Part shown: positions 59,587-64,000 of the stretch, one piece after another | Layout: each line of letters opens with the position of its first letter | How positions within the stretch are numbered: the first letter of the stretch is position 1 | Source of the DNA: Tropicibacter sp. Alg240-R139 | GTDB lineage: Bacteria; Pseudomonadota; Alphaproteobacteria; Rhodobacterales; Rhodobacteraceae | Length of the DNA stretch: 64,000 bases | Assembly: GCF_900537075.1 (NCBI RefSeq) | Contig: NZ_UNRA01000001.1 | Coordinates: 1,078,191-1,142,190 of the forward strand | Reading direction: 5' to 3' | The notes under the pieces: generated by a model | Told to the model about the DNA's origin: nothing | The model's database searches: none | What the model saw: only the letters and a program-made list of their open reading frames with translations | Program-made: the position numbers and the translations under genes

Positions 59587-61144
59587 ATTCCCACTCGATC
59601 GTTCCCGGAGGCTTCGAGGTGATGTCATAGGTGCATCGGTTGATGCCTTTGACCTCGTTGATGATCCGTGTGGCAGTTTCGCCCAGGAACTCGTGACTGA
59701 AGGGATAGTAATCCGCCGTCATGCCATCAACCGACGTGACCGCGCGCAAAGCGCAGGCAAAGTCATACGTCCGGCCGTCGCCCATTACGCCGACAGTTCG
59801 CACGGGCAGGATCGCAACAAAAGCCTGCCAAATGTCGTCATACAGACCATGTTTGCGGATTTGGTCGATGTAAACCGCGTCCGCCTCGCGCAGTATCTCC
59901 AGCTTTTCGCGGGTGATCTCGCCGGGGCAGCGAATTGCCAGACCCGGTCCGGGGAAAGGGTGGCGGCCAATGAAGCTTTGCGGCAGACCCAGCTCGCGAC
60001 CAAGTGCGCGCACCTCGTCCTTGAACAACTCGCGCAACGGCTCGACCAGTTTCAGGCCCATCTTTTCTGGCAAACCGCCCACGTTGTGGTGCGATTTGAT
60101 AGTAACCGACGGCCCGCCTGAAAAGCTGACCGATTCGATCACATCCGGGTACAAAGTCCCTTGGGCCAGGAATTCGGCGCCGTCGATGGTGTCGGCGTGT
60201 TTCTGGAACACGTCGATGAACAGCTTGCCGATGATCTTGCGCTTGGTTTCAGGGTCGGATTGCCCGTCAAGCTCGCCCAGGAACAGATCTGATTCATCGG
60301 CATGGATAAGCTGGATGTTGTAATTGTCGCGGAACATGCCGACGACTTCTTCGGCCTCGTTCTTGCGCAGCAGGCCGTGGTCGACAAACACGCACGTCAG
60401 CTGATCGCCGATCGCCTCGTGGATCAGCATGGCTGCAACCGAACTGTCGACGCCGCCTGACAGACCACAGATAACCTTCTTGTCGCCCACCTGATCGCGG
60501 ATTGCCTGAATCATTTGCTCGCGGTACGCGCCCATGGTCCAGTCGCCGTTGAACCCCGCCAGTTTCACAAAGTTCTCGTATAGTTTCGCGCCATTGGGCG
60601 TGTGGTGCACCTCGGGGTGGAACTGCACCGCATAGAAATGGCGGCTGGGATCAGCGGTGATCGCAAAAGGAGCATTGGGCGAGGTGCCATAAACCTCAAA
60701 ACCCGGTGCGATTTCAGATACATGATCGCCGTGGCTCATCCAGACTTGCTCGTCACCGTCGCCAAACCAACCGTCCAGAATATCCAAGCTGTCCTTGGGC
60801 GTGACATAGGCGCGGCCAAACTCGGCGGTGCCATGGCCGCTTTCAACCTTGCCGCCCAGCTGGGTCATCATCGTCTGCTGACCATAACAGATGCCAAGGA
60901 TCGGCACACCATAGTCAAAGATTTCCTGCGGCGCGCGCGGCGACCCCTCGCGGGTCACGCTGTCGGGCCCACCGGAAAAGATCACGGCCTTGGGCGCCAT
61001 CTCGCGCACAAAGTCCATCGTGACATTCTGATAGGGGTGGATTTCGCAATAGACGTTCAGCTCGCGCAGGCGGCGCGCAATAAGCTGCGTAACCTGGCTG
61101 CCAAAGTCGATGATCAAAAGGCGGTCGTGGGATGTCTGGCTCAT
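59585..61144 (-). CDS. guaA: GMP synthase (glutamine-hydrolysing)
   Basis: This 519-residue enzyme converts XMP to GMP. The glutaminase domain (about 8-200) has nucleophile Cys86 in [11 protein letters not shown] and the His/Glu pair in [10 protein letters not shown]. The ATP pyrophosphatase domain has [14 protein letters not shown], and the C-terminal dimerisation domain ends [12 protein letters not shown] 61144 is used; 12 codons more are open upstream. It is divergent from the GNAT gene. Confidence 0.97.
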   Translation of the reverse strand: MSQTSHDRLLIIDFGSQVTQLIARRLRELNVYCEIHPYQNVTMDFVREMAPKAVIFSGGPDSVTREGSPRAPQEIFDYGVPILGICYGQQTMMTQLGGKVESGHGTAEFGRAYVTPKDSLDILDGWFGDGDEQVWMSHGDHVSEIAPGFEVYGTSPNAPFAITADPSRHFYAVQFHPEVHHTPNGAKLYENFVKLAGFNGDWTMGAYREQMIQAIRDQVGDKKVICGLSGGVDSSVAAMLIHEAIGDQLTCVFVDHGLLRKNEAEEVVGMFRDNYNIQLIHADESDLFLGELDGQSDPETKRKIIGKLFIDVFQKHADTIDGAEFLAQGTLYPDVIESVSFSGGPSVTIKSHHNVGGLPEKMGLKLVEPLRELFKDEVRALGRELGLPQSFIGRHPFPGPGLAIRCPGEITREKLEILREADAVYIDQIRKHGLYDDIWQAFVAILPVRTVGVMGDGRTYDFACALRAVTSVDGMTADYYPFSHEFLGETATRIINEVKGINRCTYDITSKPPGTIEWE

Positions 61145-61231
61145 GCGATGGCTCTTAGGTTGCAGCGGTGTTTTGTGCAAGGGTATTCAGGGAACCGAGG
61201 TTTGAAATGAACAGCACAGAAGGGTTCGGAC

Positions 61232-61663
61232 ATGATCGCCTTACGCCCCGCGAAGTCAGATGATGTGACGGCAATCGAATCCTGTCTGACCGCCGCCTAT
61301 GCCCAAGCGCGGGCGCAGCTACCGGATTTACCGGACGTAACTGGTGGCATCGCTGGGGATGTTGCGGACAACCTTGTCTTTGTCGCTGAAAAGGGCACTG
61401 CGCTGGTTGGGGTCATCATTCTGGTGGTGCGCAGGGATGTCCTGCTGATCGCAAACCTGGGGGTTGATCCAGCCTATGCGGGGCAGGGCATCGGTGGCCG
61501 GTTGCTGAGCCTTGCCCGAAACGAAGCCGGCAAGATGCATTGTCGCGAAATGCATTTGCGCACGCATGCGGGCCTGACGGCGACGCGTGCGATGTATCTG
61601 CACCTGGGCTGGCAAGAAACCCAGCAAACGGGAAACGTGGTTTCGATGGTCAAACCGCTCTGA
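61232..61663 (+). CDS. GNAT family N-acetyltransferase
   Basis: This 143-residue protein is a GNAT fold enzyme with acetyl-CoA loop VDPAYAGQGIGGRLL and the later REMHLRTHAGLTATRAMYLH. It could acetylate an amine or a small molecule; the partner is unknown. It lies between guaA and the MttB-type gene. Confidence 0.85.
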   Translation: MIALRPAKSDDVTAIESCLTAAYAQARAQLPDLPDVTGGIAGDVADNLVFVAEKGTALVGVIILVVRRDVLLIANLGVDPAYAGQGIGGRLLSLARNEAGKMHCREMHLRTHAGLTATRAMYLHLGWQETQQTGNVVSMVKPL

Positions 61664-61799
61664 TCAATCCGGCCTGTCGCTTTGGCGTTTAGAACATGTC
61701 GCTTTTACCTCTTAAGCGCCGTTCCAGACAATCGCGCGACAGGTCAGGTGGGGTAACAAGTGTACCAACGTGAACACTATCTATCCCGGGGACACTCCT

Positions 61800-63344
61800 A
61801 TGGCAGAGGCAAACACACGGCGCAGATCTCGTGGGGGCGGTGGCGCCGCCCGTCGCGCCGAGCGTACAGCGGTCAAAATCGAAACCGCCAAATACATCGA
61901 GCGCAACATCCCGAACTTCGAGGTTCTGTCCGAAGAGGCTCTGGATATCATCGAGGCCAACGCCGAAACCATCCTCGAAGAGGTAGGCGTCAACTTTGTT
62001 GACAACCCTGCAGCACTGGAACGTTGGCGCGCAGCCGGTGCGAATATCGACGGCGAGCGCGTACGCATCCCGCGTGGCCTGGCCCGCGAGCTGATCAAGA
62101 CCGCCCCCAGCCAGTTCACCCAGCACGCCCGCAACCCCGAAAAATCGGTGGTCATCGGCGGCAAGAACATGGTGCTGGCGCCGGTCTACGGCCCGCCGTT
62201 TGTACGCGATGCCGAGGGTGGTCGCCGGTATGCGACTATGGATGACTTCCAGAAGTTCGTGAAACTGGGCTACATGTCCAAATGGCTGCACCATTCAGGC
62301 GGTACCGTGTGCGAACCCACGGATGTGCCGGTGAACAAGCGTCACCTGGACATGCTGCTGGCCCACATGACCCTGTCGGACAAGCCTTTCATGGGCTCGG
62401 TCACTGAACCAAGCCGTGCACAAGATTCGGTCGAGATGTGCGAGATCCTGTTCGGCAAAGAGTTCGTGCAGGAAAACACGGTGATGACTTCGCTGATCAA
62501 CATCAACTCGCCGATGACGTTTGACGACGTGATGATGGGCGCGATGGAGATTTACGCCAAGAACAATCAGGCTTGCATTGTCTCGCCCTTTATTGTGGGC
62601 GGCGCCATGGCGCCGGTTTCAGTCGCAGGCACCCTGACGCAGGTGATGGCCGAATGTCTGGCCGGAATCGCATACAATCAACTGTGCCGCCCCGGTGCGC
62701 CGGTGATCATGGGCGCTATGGTGACCTCGATCGACATGAATTCGGGCGCGCCGACCTTTGGCACACCTGAGGCGTCGCACATCACCTATGGTGCGGGCCA
62801 GTTGGCCCGCCGTCTGGGGCTGCCATACCGCTCGGCAGGGTCGTTCTGCGGATCGAAACTGCCCGATGCGCAGGCCGCTTATGAGACATCCAATTCGCTC
62901 AACATGGGCCTGCTGTCTGGTGTAAACTTCATGCTGCACTCATGTGGCTGGCTTGAGGGTGGTCTTGTGTCAGACTTCGAGAAGTTCGTGATGGATGCGG
63001 ACCAGTTGGGCGTGCTGCACGGGTTGGCCAAAGGCGTTCAGATCGACGAGAACGCACAAGCCATGGACGCCATTCGCGAAGTTGGTCCCGGCGGTCACTA
63101 TCTGGGATGCGCCCATACTCAAGCCAACTTCAAGGAAGCCTTCTGGAAAACCGAGGTTTTGGACTACAAACCGTTCGAAACCTGGGAAGAAGAGGGCGCG
63201 CGTGACACCCGCTCTTTGGCGACCAACCGCGTCGAATATCTGCTGGGCAATTACCAGCAGCCGCACCTCGATCCAGAAGTTGCGGACAAGCTGGCGGCTT
63301 ATGTGGCCGAGAAAAAGGCGTCGATGCCGGATGCCTTTGTCTAA
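61800..63344 (+). CDS. trimethylamine methyltransferase (MttB) superfamily protein, non-pyrrolysine
   Basis: This 514-residue protein belongs to the MttB/COG5598 superfamily, whose members demethylate quaternary amines such as glycine betaine with a corrinoid protein. The frame contains no internal TAG, so no pyrrolysine is used. An Arg-rich N-terminus (TRRRSRGGGGAARRAE) precedes the TIM-barrel, with GGRRYATMDDFQKFVKLGYM and SGGTVCEPTDVPVN. No corrinoid-protein gene is visible in the window. ATG 61800 has GGGGA about 8 bases upstream; a GTG ten codons earlier is the alternative. Confidence 0.87.
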   Translation: MAEANTRRRSRGGGGAARRAERTAVKIETAKYIERNIPNFEVLSEEALDIIEANAETILEEVGVNFVDNPAALERWRAAGANIDGERVRIPRGLARELIKTAPSQFTQHARNPEKSVVIGGKNMVLAPVYGPPFVRDAEGGRRYATMDDFQKFVKLGYMSKWLHHSGGTVCEPTDVPVNKRHLDMLLAHMTLSDKPFMGSVTEPSRAQDSVEMCEILFGKEFVQENTVMTSLININSPMTFDDVMMGAMEIYAKNNQACIVSPFIVGGAMAPVSVAGTLTQVMAECLAGIAYNQLCRPGAPVIMGAMVTSIDMNSGAPTFGTPEASHITYGAGQLARRLGLPYRSAGSFCGSKLPDAQAAYETSNSLNMGLLSGVNFMLHSCGWLEGGLVSDFEKFVMDADQLGVLHGLAKGVQIDENAQAMDAIREVGPGGHYLGCAHTQANFKEAFWKTEVLDYKPFETWEEEGARDTRSLATNRVEYLLGNYQQPHLDPEVADKLAAYVAEKKASMPDAFV

Positions 63345-63377
63345 GACCAAAGCGTGGGGCTCAGCAGGCCCCGAACT

Positions 63378-63677
63378 TTAGGCAACAGGCGATGCGCGGT
63401 TGGCTTGAACCAGCTGCGCCTCGCCCATCATCGCAATCAGCACATCCAGATGTCGTGTCAGGGAATACCCGGCGTCATCGTCGCGCCGCTGATCGTCCAA
63501 CACCCGTTCCACTTCCATCAATCGCATCAGCGCAGCCGCTGGACGAGGTAGGGCACCATAGCCCAGGACACGCTGGAGGTGGCGGTCTCGGTTGTATTCC
63601 TGCGCGCCAAAGCGGGCAGCCCGGATCAACAGGCGGGGGCGGCGGATGGTCGAAATCATCGTCATCAAGTCTTGCAT
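63378..63677 (-). CDS. DUF6477 family protein
   Basis: This 99-residue protein starts MQDLMTMISTIRRPRLLIRA and includes YGALPRPAAALMRLMEVE and SLTRHLDVLIAMMGEA. I recognise the family as a small conserved protein of Rhodobacteraceae (DUF6477), function unknown. The longer frame extends 32 codons upstream but the ATG at 63677 fits the family start. It is divergent from the partial gene at 63920. Confidence 0.75.
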   Translation of the reverse strand: MQDLMTMISTIRRPRLLIRAARFGAQEYNRDRHLQRVLGYGALPRPAAALMRLMEVERVLDDQRRDDDAGYSLTRHLDVLIAMMGEAQLVQANRASPVA

Positions 63678-63826
63678 AATCGTCCTCACGGGTTCGGATT
63701 GTTTCCGCCACATTGTTGCCACAACTTTAGCGGGTGTTGCTTTGCTGCAAGTTCGACCGTGCGTTGGGTTCATGAGTGTTTATCATTTGGAAACAATATT
63801 GATGGACGAAGCGGATTTTAACGAAC

Positions 63827-63884
63827 GAGTAACCAATGCAGCCATAGGTTGTGTGGGTAACTCGTAGGATAACCGTTGGATAAC
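63827..63884 (+). promoter_or_regulatory. four GRNTAAC-type repeats before the HTH gene
   Basis: GAGTAAC (63827), GGGTAAC (63855), GGATAAC (63867) and GGATAAC (63878) are repeated in the same orientation, the last three at 12 and 11 bp steps. They lie 36-93 bases upstream of the start of the partial gene and look like operator iterons. Confidence 0.4.
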
Positions 63885-63919
63885 AAGGTCAGCGATTTTG
63901 CCATTGAGGATGCAGTGAG

Positions 63920-64000
63920 ATGAACAATACCTCTGCTTTACCGGTTCCGCGCTGGGTTCCCGAGGGTGCTCGGCGATACCTTGCGCACACCGAGGCGGGG
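63920..64000 (+). CDS. partial gene, probable DUF6456/HTH protein
   Basis: ATG at 63920 opens a frame that runs to the right edge of the window: MNNTSALPVPRWVPEGARRY then LAHTEAG. The RWVPEGARRYLAHTEAG start resembles the N-terminus of DUF6456-type HTH proteins found next to DUF6477 in Rhodobacteraceae. GATGCAGTGAG lies upstream with only weak purine content. Only 27 codons are visible, so the assignment is tentative. Confidence 0.55.
   Translation, partial: MNNTSALPVPRWVPEGARRYLAHTEAG

Overview
The window looks like chromosomal DNA of a marine alphaproteobacterium of the Rhodobacteraceae (Roseobacter group). The evidence is the gene order and protein families: xerD next to aroK-aroB, sciP directly upstream of ctrA, DUF1127 and DUF6477 proteins, a GTTC-N7-GTTC LexA-type box, a lipid A/BamA operon with LpxI, and TrmFO. 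Composition is GC-rich throughout and coding density is high. No rRNA, tRNA, CRISPR array, insertion sequence or prophage was seen. The genus cannot be fixed from sequence alone.

Layout, left to right. Bases 1-6.9 kb hold a truncated CNNM/CorC-type protein, xerD with a secreted protein and a membrane microprotein upstream, aroK-aroB, a site-2-type metalloprotease with CBS domains, and ssb. Bases 7-9 kb hold a lytic transglycosylase and a di-haem cytochrome c peroxidase with an FNR-like site. Bases 9-16.7 kb hold a complete minus-strand family-5 peptide/nickel-type ABC importer (substrate-binding protein, two permeases, one protein with two fused ATPases) and an AraC regulator; a pair of 14-bp direct repeats lies between regulator and operon. 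Bases 16.8-29.8 kb hold miaA and then a long plus-strand envelope/isoprenoid block: pyrH-frr-uppS-cdsA-dxr-rseP, a microprotein, bamA-ompH-fabZ-lpxA-lpxI-lpxB. It carries pyrimidine nucleotide and ribosome recycling genes, undecaprenyl and phospholipid synthesis, outer-membrane protein assembly and lipid A synthesis.

Bases 30-37.4 kb hold mnmA, the cell-cycle pair sciP-ctrA, and ligA-recG. A 39-residue membrane microprotein at 37.6 kb follows a GTTC repeat array that resembles an SOS operator. Bases 38-44 kb hold MarC, an IscU-like scaffold, hisI, gluQ, a methyltransferase, trmFO, an enoyl-CoA hydratase and a thioesterase, with a strongly structured intergenic element at 42.5 kb. Bases 44-47.3 kb hold a DUF1127 gene divergent from a MocR regulator, with five ATTGT/ACAATT motifs across the start region, then rplM-rpsI.

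Bases 47.3-52.8 kb are the most accessory-looking part. They hold a truncated haemoglobin overlapping an adenylate cyclase, a GT25 glycosyltransferase overlapping a 745-residue protein with two FkbM methyltransferase domains and a GT11-type glycosyltransferase domain, and a small methyltransferase-like protein. Bases 52.7-64 kb hold a TetR regulator overlapping ppk2, an alpha/beta hydrolase, metA, a P-loop protein, two EamA exporters, a zinc-ribbon membrane microprotein, guaA, a GNAT enzyme, a non-pyrrolysine MttB-family methyltransferase, a DUF6477 protein and the start of a probable DUF6456 HTH gene.

Start codons were moved inward from the longest reading frame where a ribosome binding site, a stop/start overlap or a signal peptide supported it; each such choice is noted.
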